From Actinomyces oris (GTDB taxonomy: Bacteria; Actinomycetota; Actinomycetes; Actinomycetales; Actinomycetaceae), in the NCBI RefSeq assembly GCF_001553935.1, contig NZ_CP014232.1:1116001-1180000 (forward strand): 64,000 bases of DNA. The letters are read 5' to 3'. Below are positions 51,757 to 60,183 of this stretch, piece by piece. The notes beneath the pieces were generated by a model. That model was not told the origin of the DNA. It did not search any database and saw only the letters and a list, made by a program, of their open reading frames with translations. A program made the position numbers and the translations under genes. Position 1 is the stretch's first letter; each line of letters opens with the position of its first letter.

Positions 51757-52302
51757 ATGTCCTGCCTGACGAAGACATGCTGCGACAAGAAGCTCGACAC
51801 CACTCATCTGCGCAAGGAGGCAGCATCCCTTGCCGGATCCGTCGTCGGCCAGGCTGAGAAGGCCGCCCTGTGGGCTGCTCCGCACGTCAGCAAGGCCGCC
51901 GGGGGCGTGGCCCGCGCCGCCAAGGACGCACAGGAGCGTCTGGAGCCCGTGGTCCACGAGGCCCGCTACCGGGTTGTCGAGGACTACATCCCGCGTGCGC
52001 AGCGCGCCGCCGTGGCTGCCCAGGCTGCTGCAGGTACGGACGGTACCCTGACAGAGCGCGCCCAGCGCGTGGCTGTTGCCGCAAAGTCCGCCGCATTGGA
52101 GGTTCCCGTGAAGAAGCAGAAGAAGCACCGCGTGCTCAAGACCCTGGGTTGGCTCGCCGTCGCCGGCGCGGCCGCTGCCGGCGCCTACGTCGTGTGGCGT
52201 CGTAGCCAGCCCGTTGAGGACCCGTGGGCCGAGGAGTACTGGGCCGACTCCACCGAGGATGAGGCCGGCTACGGCATCAGCCCCGAGGACGCTCAGGCCT
52301 GA
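51757..52302 (+). CDS. Alanine-rich membrane-associated hypothetical protein
   Basis: Predicted 181 residues, GGGAGG 6 nt upstream. An N-terminal Cys/Lys patch (MSCLTKTCCDKKLD) precedes long amphipathic Ala-rich helices (ASLAGSVVGQAEKAALWAAPHVSKAAGGVARAAKDAQ) that look like apolipoprotein or coiled-coil segments. A single membrane segment (TLGWLAVAGAAAAGAYVVW) and a short acidic tail (PWAEEYWADSTEDEAGYG) close it. Similar proteins lie near ppiA in other actinomycetes; function unknown. Confidence 0.8.
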   Translation: MSCLTKTCCDKKLDTTHLRKEAASLAGSVVGQAEKAALWAAPHVSKAAGGVARAAKDAQERLEPVVHEARYRVVEDYIPRAQRAAVAAQAAAGTDGTLTERAQRVAVAAKSAALEVPVKKQKKHRVLKTLGWLAVAGAAAAGAYVVWRRSQPVEDPWAEEYWADSTEDEAGYGISPEDAQA

Positions 52303-52319
52303 CCGCCCCCTCTGAATTC

Positions 52320-52362
52320 ACGACGGCGCCGCGCTGGCCATGACCCAGCGCGGCGCCGTCGT
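52320..52362. terminator. Perfect 18-bp hairpin
   Basis: Arms 52320-52337 and 52345-52362 (ACGACGGCGCCGCGCTGG and complement) around CCATGAC, 17 bp after the stop at 52302. Confidence 0.88.
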
Positions 52363-52438
52363 CGTTCCAGTCGTCATTGCCCGCCGCTGGGGCGCGACCG
52401 GTCTGAACCAGGAGGCCCCAGTGGCAAGGGCTGCCGAT

Positions 52439-53197
52439 TCAGGCCCGATGACGGTGGACCCGGAATCCGGGGCCGATGTCGCCGGCCGGAATCATCTCAG
52501 CCAGGGAGGCGGGGTCGCTCAGTGAACTCGCCGCGATGAAACCGGTGATGGTGTCCACGCCGTAGTCGAGGAGCACCGGGTTGAGTGGCGTCGATGGCCC
52601 CACCAGGACGGTGTGCGCCTGGCGGGAGAGCTCGATGAGACGCGGCGCGGTCTTGTTGACGAAGCTCGATGAGGAGATGAAGACGAGGTCGCACTCGGGC
52701 AGGACGTACTCGCAGGCGCTGTCCGGCCAGTCGCCGGGCTGAAGGTTGCGCTCGAGGCAGATGTACTCGCCGGCGCCGGCCAGGGCGGCCTCGGCGAAGG
52801 GGAAGTGCCCGATGACTGCGACTCTCTTGCCGACGATCATCTCCCGGTAGGGGTCGAAGACCTGGCGCCAGGTCAGTCCCTCCCCGGTGGGTTCGAATCC
52901 GTTGGCCGCAGCCGTCTGCTCGCGCGAGTACCAGGAGTTGATGGCGGCCTGGCCGATGCTGGCCTCAGCCAGGTTCCAGGACTTCGCCAGGGCGCCGACG
53001 TCGCGCAGCGGCCGTCCGTCGAGCGGCCCGTCGTTGAGGGCCGGGCGGCTGCGCACATCCATGGTCCAGGCCGTGCCGACGCCGCCGGCGGAGTTGAGGA
53101 CGCGGCTCCAGCGTGGCCCCTGTCCCGCTGTGCGCACGACGACGTCGTCGGGCAGTCCGTCAAGAAGCGCGTCGTAGATCTCCCAGGGTTGTGACAT
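52439..53197 (-). CDS. DUF364 (metal-chelation type) protein with DUF4213-like N-terminus
   Basis: Predicted 252 residues. The N-terminal part (MSQPWEIYDALLDGLPDD...NSAGGVGTAWTM...LRDVGALAKSWNLAEASIGQAAINSWYS) matches DUF4213, and GKRVAVIGHFPFAEAALAG, LPECDLVFISSSSFVNKTAPRLIELS, VLVGPSTPLNPVLLDYGVDTITGFI the DUF364 Rossmann-like domain, sometimes named heavy-metal chelation domain. Such proteins often accompany siderophore or metal genes, and an iron-box-like sequence lies 31-49 bp upstream. The start at 53197 has GGATGAGG upstream. Function not established. Confidence 0.82.
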   Translation of the reverse strand: MSQPWEIYDALLDGLPDDVVVRTAGQGPRWSRVLNSAGGVGTAWTMDVRSRPALNDGPLDGRPLRDVGALAKSWNLAEASIGQAAINSWYSREQTAAANGFEPTGEGLTWRQVFDPYREMIVGKRVAVIGHFPFAEAALAGAGEYICLERNLQPGDWPDSACEYVLPECDLVFISSSSFVNKTAPRLIELSRQAHTVLVGPSTPLNPVLLDYGVDTITGFIAASSLSDPASLAEMIPAGDIGPGFRVHRHRA

Positions 53198-53227
53198 GAC
53201 CTCATCCTTCTGCAACCGGGCGGTGAC

Positions 53228-53246
53228 TGAGCCTTACCTATCCTAA
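53228..53246 (-). promoter_or_regulatory. Iron-box (DtxR/IdeR)-like site upstream of the DUF364 gene
   Basis: Read on the minus strand it is TTAGGATAGGTAAGGCTCA. The first half matches the TTAGGNTAG half-site of DtxR-family boxes and overlapping TTAGG/ATAGG/TAAGG words are typical, but the second half is poor. It is placed correctly for metal-dependent control of the DUF364 gene. Confidence 0.45.
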
Positions 53247-53356
53247 GCAGTCCCGTCCGACGGCGCAGCCCTTCACCCCAGTGCCTCAGCGACTCCTCGA
53301 GGCATCGCCTCAGCGCAGACAGAACCGGGCGCCACCGCCCGAGCACCGCTGCCCGC

Positions 53357-53398
53357 ACAATGAGCGCACGTACAATGAGCGCAGGCACAATGAGTGCA
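53357..53398. repeat. Three direct repeats with 15-bp period
   Basis: ACAATGAGCGCA at 53357, 53372 and (as ACAATGAGTGCA) 53387. Regular 15-bp spacing upstream of a surface-protein gene suggests either regulator sites or a slippage-prone tract. Confidence 0.7.
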
Positions 53399-53567
53399 CC
53401 GGAAGAATACTAATGCGTCACTTTCCGACCGATGACGCAATTCATTGACGACACTCAACCGTGATATTGATTGCTGTTGAGTTGCAGGAATCTCACCGTG
53501 ATTCTCTGTGGAATTCCTTAATGCTACCGTGTCAAGGCCCATGACCCTAAAACTGAGGTAGCGCTTC

Positions 53568-56414
53568 ATGCTTCGCCGATTCTTTGTCCGCTCACACCGG
53601 CGGGAACTGACGTCATCACGTCAACCCTCACGCCAGTCTCGTCGGAGACTGAGGAGCGGCGCCGCCATCTCGACATTTGCCCTGATTGCCGGCGCACTGG
53701 GCACAGCGACGCTCCCGGCTCCCCCGGCTGAGGCCGTTCACGGCAATCCTGCCGGAGGATCGGGAAAATACACCCAGGTGATCGACTGGATCGACTGGAC
53801 CGAGATGACTAATACCTTACCCGGGAAAGGCACGAGAATCCTTCCCGACGGAAGCACCGGCGTGGTCTGGTCGACTCCCTCACGGATCTCCGGCGATAAG
53901 TGGCGAACCAGTCGATGCACCCTATCCAATGTGCGCACCACTGCCGTGGGAAAGAATGAGACGGGGCTGCCCACGGACCGGGGCCTGAGTGTCGGATACT
54001 ATCCGGGTAACTGGAGGGGAGACGGCCTGGCTCGCCTTTACAACGACGGCACCAACTACACCGCCGGGGTTGCCAAGAAGCCCTATGCGACCTCATCGAA
54101 CCTGCCTCTGGGCATTGCCAACCTGAGGGACTCCTCTACACAGCAGTTCCAGATCGAGTGCAGCGCCTACCTGGTGACCTCCGCCTCCCAGCCTGCGAAG
54201 AGCCAGCTGGAGCACTTCCCCAACAAGGTGGAGGTTCCGATGGAGGGTATCGTCTTCGCCGATGCTGAGGCCTCGAGCTGGCACATCCCGAACGGCCAGA
54301 AGGAGTACATCTCCGTTTCCCCGATCCCCTACGTCGCCTCCCAGAACGTCACCTACCGCCTGTTGGAGAGCGCCCGGCCACCGGGATGCATCACGAACTC
54401 CGTCGTGGGCAAGGTCTCCGTCTCCACCCCTGTTGGTAACCGGCCCGGCGTCAAGCTGCGCCCGGACGACGCCGAGTGCAGCGCCAAGGTTCCCAACGGC
54501 TACGGCCCCTCCTCGGTCATGCTGCTGAGCAACATGCGCACCGGCTACGTCGAGATCCACGGAGGCGGTCGAGGCGCCGTCGCCTTCGGTGTCGTCTCCT
54601 ACATGGACTACGGCGACGCGCCTGAGAGCTACGGTGTTGCCGGCAGCGCGTTCCAGCCGGCCTGGAGCGGTGGGGAGCTGTCTGACAGCGGAGAGCGCAA
54701 CATCGCCCGCGGCAAGGCACCGTATGAGGGCGACGCCGGAGACTGGTACAACCTGAGTGCGGCAACGGACCAGGGCAACGTGGCCACCACGAACTCCGCC
54801 GTCGTGCGTCTGGGTGCCCTGACGGACCACGATGACACCATCACCCACAGCGCTGACGCCTCGAGGGACAACACCACGGATATTGATGACGAGGACGCCC
54901 TGCCCGCCGGCTGGGACCGCGTCATCTGGACCGATATCGGCCAGAAGTGGAGCCAGGAGATCACCTGCTCGGGCAGCAACACCAAGATTGCCGGCTGGGT
55001 GGACTGGAACCGGGACGGCACCTTCTCCGCCGGTGAGCGCTCCGCGGTGACCTCCTGCTCCAGCGCCGGTAAGGCCACTGTGACCTGGACCGTCCCCCAG
55101 GACGCCAAGCGGAGCACCATCAATGGCAACGGTGCGGCCACCTTCATGCGTCTGCGCATCACCGGCGCCCCGCCCAACGGACGGGAAGCCGAGGACCCTC
55201 AGCCCACTGGCATCGCTGTCAACGGTGAGGTCGAGGACCACCAGGTGCAGGTCCAGCTGCCCAACCTGTCCCTGGTCAAGCAGGTGGACAACACCGCGGC
55301 CGGCTCCCTGGGTCTGTCCGCCAAGGACTGGACGCTCACGGCAACCCCCAAGCGCGGTAAGACCGCCTCAGGCGCCGGCGGCTTCGACTCCGCTTACCTG
55401 CCCCAGGGCCAGACGGTGCTGTCGGAGTCCTCATCGTCTCCCAAGTCGGCCGGGTACAAGGCCGCCGTCTCCTGCGTGCCGCACCCGAACTCGGATATCA
55501 GGACTCCGTCGTCGACGGTCAACTCCGCCTCCAAGACTCTGGATCTGGCCACCGGTGAGTGGATGCAGTGCACGATGGTCAACACGGCTCAGCCCGGTCA
55601 GGTCATCTGGAGCAAGGTCGACGACGCCGGCAACCCGCTGGCGGGGACCGTGTTCACGCTGGCCTCCCCGGCGCTCAACGGCGGTCAGAAGGAAGTGACC
55701 GACTGCGTCGTCACCGGTGGGAAGGCCACGTGCCCCAATGGCTCGGTGGACCAAGACCCTCGTGCCGGGTTCTTCAGGGTCTCCGGGCTCACCTGGGGCA
55801 ACTACTCCATCACTGAGACCCAGGCGCCGGCCGGCTACCACCTGTCCTCCACCACCCTGACCAAGACCCTGGACGGATCGGCGCCGGCCGCGGGCACCGA
55901 CGACGACACTCCCACCCTCGACCTGGGTCAGGTCACCAACACCCGGATCAAGGGGTCGGCCACCTGGACCAAGACCGATGAGCGGGGCAACCCCATCAAG
56001 GGTGCCCAGTGGTCGCTGGTTCCCCTCGACTCCAACGGTCGGCCCCAGCCGGACCAGGCCCGCACCATCACCGACTGCGTGGGCACCTGCGCCCAGGGCA
56101 GCCTGGACACCGATGGGAACCCCGGCGCCTTCAAGCTGGCGGAGCTGGGCTACGGCTCCTACGGGCTCATGGAGACCAAGCCACCGACCGGCTACATCCT
56201 GGACGCCACCCCCCGCACCATCACCATCTCCTCCCAGGGGCAGGTCGTGGCGCTGGGCAAGATCTCCAACCGCAAGTCGGCGGTGCCCGCCATCCCCTTC
56301 ACCGGAGGGAGCGCGGCCGACACCTTCCTCATCGCCGGTGGGGCGGTGCTGGGGATCACGGCCCCGGTCATGATGATCCAGGCCTACCGACGCCGGCGGG
56401 CCCTGGACTCATGA
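53568..56414 (+). CDS. Sortase-anchored surface protein with CshA-like, GEVED and two SpaA/Cna_B-type domains
   Basis: Predicted 948 residues. A long signal peptide (hydrophobic ISTFALIAGALGTATLPA; cleavage near PAEA-VHG) leads to an N-terminal adhesive domain similar to CshA-type regions (residues about 60-340). A GEVED domain follows (YMDYGDAPESYG ... IDDEDALP ... GWVDWNRDGTF ... NGEVEDHQV). A linking Ig-like part and two SpaA/Cna_B-type repeats (WSKVDDAGNPLAGTVFTL...ETQAPAGYHL; WTKTDERGNPIKGAQWSL...ETKPPTGYIL) with internal E of isopeptide type come next, then IPFTGG, a hydrophobic segment and RRRR. No class C sortase is adjacent, so it is more like a single anchored fibril protein than a pilin. 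Confidence 0.88.
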   Translation: MLRRFFVRSHRRELTSSRQPSRQSRRRLRSGAAISTFALIAGALGTATLPAPPAEAVHGNPAGGSGKYTQVIDWIDWTEMTNTLPGKGTRILPDGSTGVVWSTPSRISGDKWRTSRCTLSNVRTTAVGKNETGLPTDRGLSVGYYPGNWRGDGLARLYNDGTNYTAGVAKKPYATSSNLPLGIANLRDSSTQQFQIECSAYLVTSASQPAKSQLEHFPNKVEVPMEGIVFADAEASSWHIPNGQKEYISVSPIPYVASQNVTYRLLESARPPGCITNSVVGKVSVSTPVGNRPGVKLRPDDAECSAKVPNGYGPSSVMLLSNMRTGYVEIHGGGRGAVAFGVVSYMDYGDAPESYGVAGSAFQPAWSGGELSDSGERNIARGKAPYEGDAGDWYNLSAATDQGNVATTNSAVVRLGALTDHDDTITHSADASRDNTTDIDDEDALPAGWDRVIWTDIGQKWSQEITCSGSNTKIAGWVDWNRDGTFSAGERSAVTSCSSAGKATVTWTVPQDAKRSTINGNGAATFMRLRITGAPPNGREAEDPQPTGIAVNGEVEDHQVQVQLPNLSLVKQVDNTAAGSLGLSAKDWTLTATPKRGKTASGAGGFDSAYLPQGQTVLSESSSSPKSAGYKAAVSCVPHPNSDIRTPSSTVNSASKTLDLATGEWMQCTMVNTAQPGQVIWSKVDDAGNPLAGTVFTLASPALNGGQKEVTDCVVTGGKATCPNGSVDQDPRAGFFRVSGLTWGNYSITETQAPAGYHLSSTTLTKTLDGSAPAAGTDDDTPTLDLGQVTNTRIKGSATWTKTDERGNPIKGAQWSLVPLDSNGRPQPDQARTITDCVGTCAQGSLDTDGNPGAFKLAELGYGSYGLMETKPPTGYILDATPRTITISSQGQVVALGKISNRKSAVPAIPFTGGSAADTFLIAGGAVLGITAPVMMIQAYRRRRALDS

Positions 56415-56440
56415 CCTGAGCGAACCATCGGGACGCACGT

Positions 56441-56476
56441 GATGGGCCGCAGACACCACGGTGTCTGCGGCCCATC
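56441..56476. terminator. Perfect 16-bp hairpin
   Basis: GATGGGCCGCAGACAC (56441-56456) pairs with GTGTCTGCGGCCCATC (56461-56476), loop CACG. It lies between the surface-protein gene and the convergent AraC gene. Confidence 0.88.
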
Positions 56477-56503
56477 GGCGTCAACCGCATCAGGCCGGAT
56501 GCC

Positions 56504-57352
56504 TCACAGGAGCGGGAGGAGGATGTCGGTGACAGCGTCGACGGGCGGGGTGGTCGCCGGGTCGGTGAGATACTCCTCGATGATCGGATGGTCTCGCGGC
56601 TCCTCGCCCGAGCTCGGCAGCCACTGACCGTAGAGCCACCGGTAGGCGGCATGCATCGAGGAGTAGGGGCCGATGTAACGCATGATCGCGTGCCGGCCGG
56701 CCGGCACCACCCTCTCAGCAAGGCCGTGGGGAATCCTCATACCGGGGTCGACGACGGTTCCAGCCGCCGAGCGCAGATCAGCCGGAGGAACGGCGTCGGG
56801 ATCGTCCTCATAGATGGCAACCATCAGACTCCCGGAGCCCACACGGTCTCTGACTCGGCTGAAGGCCCGGCCGATATCCAAATAGGAACCACGGTGCTCG
56901 GATACGGCAAGTCGATAGCCGCGGCGAGTCTCCACGCGCACCGCCCACCCCGGGTCCTGACTCACCGACGACGTCGATCCCGAACCGCAACTCATCGCCG
57001 GTGAATCGATCGATGCCGGGCGTCCATCGATGCGGAATCGACTGGGAGTCGTCCCATAGGAGCGGAGAAAGGCCCGACTGAACACCTCGGTGCCAGTGAA
57101 CCCAGCTTTCCAGGCGATCCGTTCCACCGGCCACGAGGTCTCTGTGAGCATGGCGGCCGCTCGCTCCAGGCGGAGACGACGTACGGTCTGAGCGGCCGTC
57201 TCTCCGCGCACCGCCCGGTAGATGCGGTGCCAGTGATAGCGGGAGAACCCGGAGACGCGAGCGAGAGTCTCCAGGCTGAGGTCGTCGTCGAGATGCGCGT
57301 AGATGTAGTCGGTGACAACGTCGAGGTGGTGCAGGTACTGCTCGGCCCTCAT
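56504..57352 (-). CDS. AraC-family regulator with C-terminal GyrI-like effector-binding domain
   Basis: Predicted 282 residues. Residues 1-110 hold the AraC double helix-turn-helix (YIYAHLDDDLSLETLARVSGFSRYHWHRIYRAVRGE, AWKAGFTGTEVFSRAFLRSYGTTPSRFR). The C-terminal 155 residues (YRLAVSEHRGSYLDIGRAFSRVRD ... IPHGLAERVVPAGRHAIMRYIGPYSSMHAAYRWLYGQWLPSSG) are a Rob/SbmC-type small-molecule-binding domain. ATGA overlap with the upstream gene, a stand-alone relative of the same domain, suggests one signalling unit for a toxic compound. Confidence 0.92.
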   Translation of the reverse strand: MRAEQYLHHLDVVTDYIYAHLDDDLSLETLARVSGFSRYHWHRIYRAVRGETAAQTVRRLRLERAAAMLTETSWPVERIAWKAGFTGTEVFSRAFLRSYGTTPSRFRIDGRPASIDSPAMSCGSGSTSSVSQDPGWAVRVETRRGYRLAVSEHRGSYLDIGRAFSRVRDRVGSGSLMVAIYEDDPDAVPPADLRSAAGTVVDPGMRIPHGLAERVVPAGRHAIMRYIGPYSSMHAAYRWLYGQWLPSSGEEPRDHPIIEEYLTDPATTPPVDAVTDILLPLL

Positions 57353-57807
57353 GTGTTCGGAAGGACCCCGATGGACAGGTGGATCGAGCCGTCCGGAGCG
57401 TAGTACTCGTAGTCGGCCCGATAGTCACGGGCCAGGTCCTCGCGGGCCCAGACATCCACCCACGCGTCATAGACACTCTCCGGCCGAACATCAGCCAGCG
57501 TGACGATCTCGTGAGTAGAGGCCGGGACCGTCACAGTCACCTGGCCAGGGGGAACCGGACCTCCGGCCTCGATGCGCCTACCGATGACGAGGGTGTAGAC
57601 ACCGTCGACATCGTCACCGGGAGTCTCGTAGTCGGTGTAGACCGCATAGATGCCGGGGCCGACGCCGGGCTTCTCGGGTGCGAGGAGCCCGGCGTCGGCA
57701 GCGGCCTGCCAGTGAGGAGGGATGGTTCGGGCTGCCTCTCGGTTCGACGTCCGAAGAGGCAGGCCAACAACGTCGAAGGAGCCGATCGTTTCTCTCATGC
57801 GCACCAT
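57349..57807 (-). CDS. Stand-alone GyrI-like/effector-binding-domain protein
   Basis: Predicted 152 residues: MRETIGSFDVVGLPLRTSN, IPPHWQAAADAGLL, IYAVYTDYETPGDDVDGVYTLVIGRRIEAGGPVPPGQVTVTVPAS and the tail YRADYEYYAPDGSIHLSIGVLPNT match AraC-effector-binding (integron-associated effector-binding) proteins. A start at 57798 is also possible. Its gene overlaps the AraC gene by 4 bp. It may bind the same ligand as the C-terminal domain of that regulator. Confidence 0.85.
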   Translation of the reverse strand: MVRMRETIGSFDVVGLPLRTSNREAARTIPPHWQAAADAGLLAPEKPGVGPGIYAVYTDYETPGDDVDGVYTLVIGRRIEAGGPVPPGQVTVTVPASTHEIVTLADVRPESVYDAWVDVWAREDLARDYRADYEYYAPDGSIHLSIGVLPNT

Positions 57808-57863
57808 GATGCTCTTACGGCGCCCTGAGCTCACTGACGAATCTTGCGGACCTGGACGGGTCG

Positions 57864-58835
57864 TCAGTCCTGCGAGTGGGTCAGAACGATCTTGCCGGTG
57901 GTGGTTCCCGCGCGCACCGCGGTAACGGCCTGAGCGGCCTCCTGGATCGGGAGGCGGTCGGTGACGTGGACCTGGAGCTCTCCGGAGGCCACAAGCTCCA
58001 CCGCGCGCCTCAGGTGGCCTCCGACGAGTCCTGGGTTCGCCTGGCTGAAGGCCCCGAGGTTAAAGCCGATGACGCCAATGCCCCGCAGCCACAGCGACGT
58101 GGTGCTCACCTGCTGGACCTCCGCCTGGGAGGCGTCCCCCAGCGCGAGGAGCCGTCCTCCCGTACGCAGCAGGTCGAGGCTGCGCAGCCTGGCCGGGCCG
58201 GCCACCGGGTCGGCGACGACATCGAACTGGGCGGGGTCGGCCTCGGAGAGGTCCTCGGTCAACCAGGCCTCGTCATAGCCCAGGTCCAGGATCTCCTGGC
58301 GCTTGGCCTCGCTGCGGGTGACGCCGACGACGCGGCCCGCACCGAGCAGTCGGGCCACCTGACCCATCTGCGATCCGAGGCCGCCGGCGGCGGCGTGGAC
58401 CAGCACGCTCTCGCCGCGGCGCAGGTGGGCGATCTCCTCCAGGGCGACGAGCGCCGTCGTCGAGTTGGCCGGAACTGCGGCGGCCAGGATCGGATCGAGT
58501 CCCGCGGGGAGCGGTACGACGAGCTCCGCGGGGGCCACGGCGACCTGCCCGTAGCCGCCACCTCCGGTGATGGTCAGGGCGACCACGGCGTCCCCAACCC
58601 GATAGTCATCCACCCCGTCGCCGAGGGCGCGGACCCGGCCGCTCACCTCCAGCCCGGGAGTCCAGGGCAGGTCGATGGGCACGAGGCCCTCGGTGAAGAG
58701 CGCCTCGACGTAGCCGACGCCGGCATGGTCCACATCCACGGCGATCTCGCCCGGTCCGGGCTCAGGGGTCGGAGCCTCCTGGTACCGCAACCCGGACGCC
58801 GGACCATCGAAGCTGACGATCTGCATGGCCTTCAT
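57864..58835 (-). CDS. NADP-dependent zinc-free alcohol dehydrogenase/quinone oxidoreductase
   Basis: Predicted 323-residue MDR enzyme: MKAMQIVSFDGPASGLRYQEAPTPEPGPGEIAVDV, ALFTEGLVPIDLPWTPGLEVSGRV, GESVLVHAAAGGLGSQMGQVARLLGA (NADP-binding AxxGGxG), and KIVLTHSQD at the end. No structural zinc Cys cluster is present, so it is of the quinone-reductase subgroup. The start at 58835 has GGAAGG 9-10 nt upstream. It lies on the same strand as the MarR gene, and a palindromic site sits between them, so it is the likely MarR target. Confidence 0.87.
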   Translation of the reverse strand: MKAMQIVSFDGPASGLRYQEAPTPEPGPGEIAVDVDHAGVGYVEALFTEGLVPIDLPWTPGLEVSGRVRALGDGVDDYRVGDAVVALTITGGGGYGQVAVAPAELVVPLPAGLDPILAAAVPANSTTALVALEEIAHLRRGESVLVHAAAGGLGSQMGQVARLLGAGRVVGVTRSEAKRQEILDLGYDEAWLTEDLSEADPAQFDVVADPVAGPARLRSLDLLRTGGRLLALGDASQAEVQQVSTTSLWLRGIGVIGFNLGAFSQANPGLVGGHLRRAVELVASGELQVHVTDRLPIQEAAQAVTAVRAGTTTGKIVLTHSQD

Positions 58836-58850
58836 GAGCAACACCTTCCT

Positions 58851-58886
58851 GTATCAGTCATCGACACAGTATCAGATACCTGATAC
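58851..58886. promoter_or_regulatory. MarR-type operator upstream of the oxidoreductase gene
   Basis: GTATCAGATACCTGATAC (58869-58886) is an 18-bp near-perfect palindrome (16 of 18); GTATCAG also occurs at 58851-58857, about 18 bp away, giving three half sites. It lies 16-51 bp upstream of the oxidoreductase start and downstream of the marR-type gene. Confidence 0.72.
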
Positions 58887-58971
58887 ACGACACGGAGCAG
58901 CCCCGTTGCGATTCGCTGAGCCAGTGGTGATCGTAGGTCCGTGAACGCCTTGATCGTCGATGTCTCGGCCG

Positions 58972-59472
58972 CTACTCGGCGATGAGGTTGTCGCGCAGGA
59001 GGGAGGTGACGCGCCCGAGCATCTCGGTGAGCTGCTGACGCTCCTTGGCGGTGAAGGACTCGGCCATGCGCTGCTCGATGCGGCGTGCAACCTTGTCGGC
59101 GCGCAGTAGCAGGGCCTCACCCTCGGTCGTGAGTGAGGCGATGAGGACCTTGGCGTGGTCGGAGGAGGGGTGACGGGTGACGAGTCGTTTCTGCTCCAGT
59201 TTGGCGATGACGGTGGCCATCGTCTGCGGAGTGACCGCGGCGGCCCTGGCCAGCTGGGCCGAGGACTGCTCGGGCACGTAGTACAGGGAGAGCATGGCCG
59301 CGTACTGGGCCACGGTGAGACCGAAGCTCCTGAGGGCCTCGGTCTTGGCGGCCATCATGGCTTGCTCGGCGGACTTGATGTGTAGGCCGAGCCGCACCTC
59401 GGTGTCCTCGACGAGTTCGCGACGTCCTCGCCTCGGGGGCGGAATGTCAACGGTGCGGCTCACGGCGTTCAT
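58972..59472 (-). CDS. MarR-family transcriptional regulator
   Basis: Predicted 166 residues. GLTVAQYAAMLSLYYVPEQSSAQLARAAAVTPQTMATVIAKLEQKRLVTRHPSSDHAKVLIASLTTEGEALL is the complete MarR winged helix-turn-helix including the DxR/K wing; flanking helices form the dimer. The start at 59472 has ACGAGG 9 nt upstream; 59490 is possible and would overlap the Xre gene. The GTATCAG palindrome downstream suggests control of the oxidoreductase gene. Confidence 0.9.
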   Translation of the reverse strand: MNAVSRTVDIPPPRRGRRELVEDTEVRLGLHIKSAEQAMMAAKTEALRSFGLTVAQYAAMLSLYYVPEQSSAQLARAAAVTPQTMATVIAKLEQKRLVTRHPSSDHAKVLIASLTTEGEALLLRADKVARRIEQRMAESFTAKERQQLTEMLGRVTSLLRDNLIAE

Positions 59473-59473
59473 C

Positions 59474-59677
59474 CTAGGAGGCCTCGTCATCGGGGAAGAA
59501 GATCTCCTCGATGGTCAGGCCGAAGACGCGAGCGATGGTGAAGGCCAGGGGCAGGGAGGGGTCGTAGCGCCCGGCTTCCAAAGCGTTGACCGTCTGGCGA
59601 GAGACACCCAGCTCCTCGGCGAGCCGAGCCTGAGTCCAGCTGCGCTGGGCGCGCAGCACCTTGAGATCGTTCCTCAC
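59474..59677 (-). CDS. Short Xre-family helix-turn-helix regulator
   Basis: Predicted 67 residues. NDLKVLRAQRSWTQARLAEELGVSRQTVNALEAGRYDPSLPLAFTIARVFGLTIEEIFFPDDE is the YozG-type Cro/C1 helix-turn-helix that is typically paired with a small membrane protein. The GTG at 59677 overlaps the stop of the upstream membrane protein gene (GTGA), which decides the start. The following marR-type gene begins only 2 bp beyond its stop, so the four genes may share a transcript. Confidence 0.9.
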   Translation of the reverse strand: MRNDLKVLRAQRSWTQARLAEELGVSRQTVNALEAGRYDPSLPLAFTIARVFGLTIEEIFFPDDEAS

Positions 59678-60063
59678 CGGTACCGCCAGGAGGACCACAG
59701 CATCCCGACACCGAAGAACAGAGCCCACGCACCGCCGACCCAGATGAGACTGACTCGAGGAGCCCCCACCTCCTCCAACAAGCTGTAGGCGATCGACGCG
59801 ATGACTGTCCCCGCTGCGGAAATAACAAGCGCTTCCATCACCTTGCGCGCCTGCATCTCATCCGCCTCGCGCACTAAGCGCATCATCGCCCACGCGCAGA
59901 TGAGGACACCAAGCATGGGAAGCAGTGCGAAGGCGAATCGCCATGGGTCGCCTTTCATGGATCGCGCCCATCTCAGGCCGACCAGAACTCCGACGGAGTA
60001 GAGAACGGCGCCGACAGTGAATCGGATGGAGTAGGCAGTACCTACCTTACGCTCGATAGTCAT
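59674..60063 (-). CDS. Small membrane protein paired with the Xre regulator
   Basis: Predicted 129 residues with four hydrophobic segments (RFTVGAVLYSVGVLVGL, FAFALLPMLGVLICAWAMM, ALVISAAGTVIASIAYSLL, LIWVGGAWALFFGVGML) separated by a short charged loop READEMQARKVME. This layout matches the small DUF2178-like membrane proteins that occur next to YozG-type regulators. The pair may sense an envelope state. The gene starts with ATG at 60063. Confidence 0.83.
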   Translation of the reverse strand: MTIERKVGTAYSIRFTVGAVLYSVGVLVGLRWARSMKGDPWRFAFALLPMLGVLICAWAMMRLVREADEMQARKVMEALVISAAGTVIASIAYSLLEEVGAPRVSLIWVGGAWALFFGVGMLWSSWRYR

Positions 60064-60163
60064 GGCTGCCTTCCGTCCATGGAGACAATGAAACGGATCA
60101 GTTGCCGGCGATCGACCGGATCAACCCTGACCACAACACGAATGATAGGGTCACCCTGTCATC

Positions 60164-60183
60164 AAGTCAAGGTCGCTTGACTT
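60164..60183. promoter_or_regulatory. 8-bp inverted repeat upstream of the membrane protein-Xre genes
   Basis: AAGTCAAG-GTCG-CTTGACTT, about 100 bp upstream of the ATG at 60063, overlapping the end of the HXXEE gene. It could be the Xre operator; the symmetry is perfect but the distance is long. Confidence 0.4.

Larger units (their letters stand above)
53198..53567. other. Divergent intergenic region with iron-box-like site and 15-bp repeats (370 bp)
   Basis: Between the DUF364 gene and the surface-protein gene. Contains an iron-box-like motif (53228-53246) and three 15-bp-spaced repeats (53357-53398). The right half (53400-53540) is AT-richer than neighbouring DNA and should contain the surface-protein promoter. 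Confidence 0.5.

Noticed and set aside
53568..56414. Classification as a pilus shaft protein
   Set aside because: The protein has SpaA-type repeats and a wall-sorting signal but no class C sortase or second pilin gene next to it, and its GEVED and CshA-like parts fit a single anchored fibril protein better.
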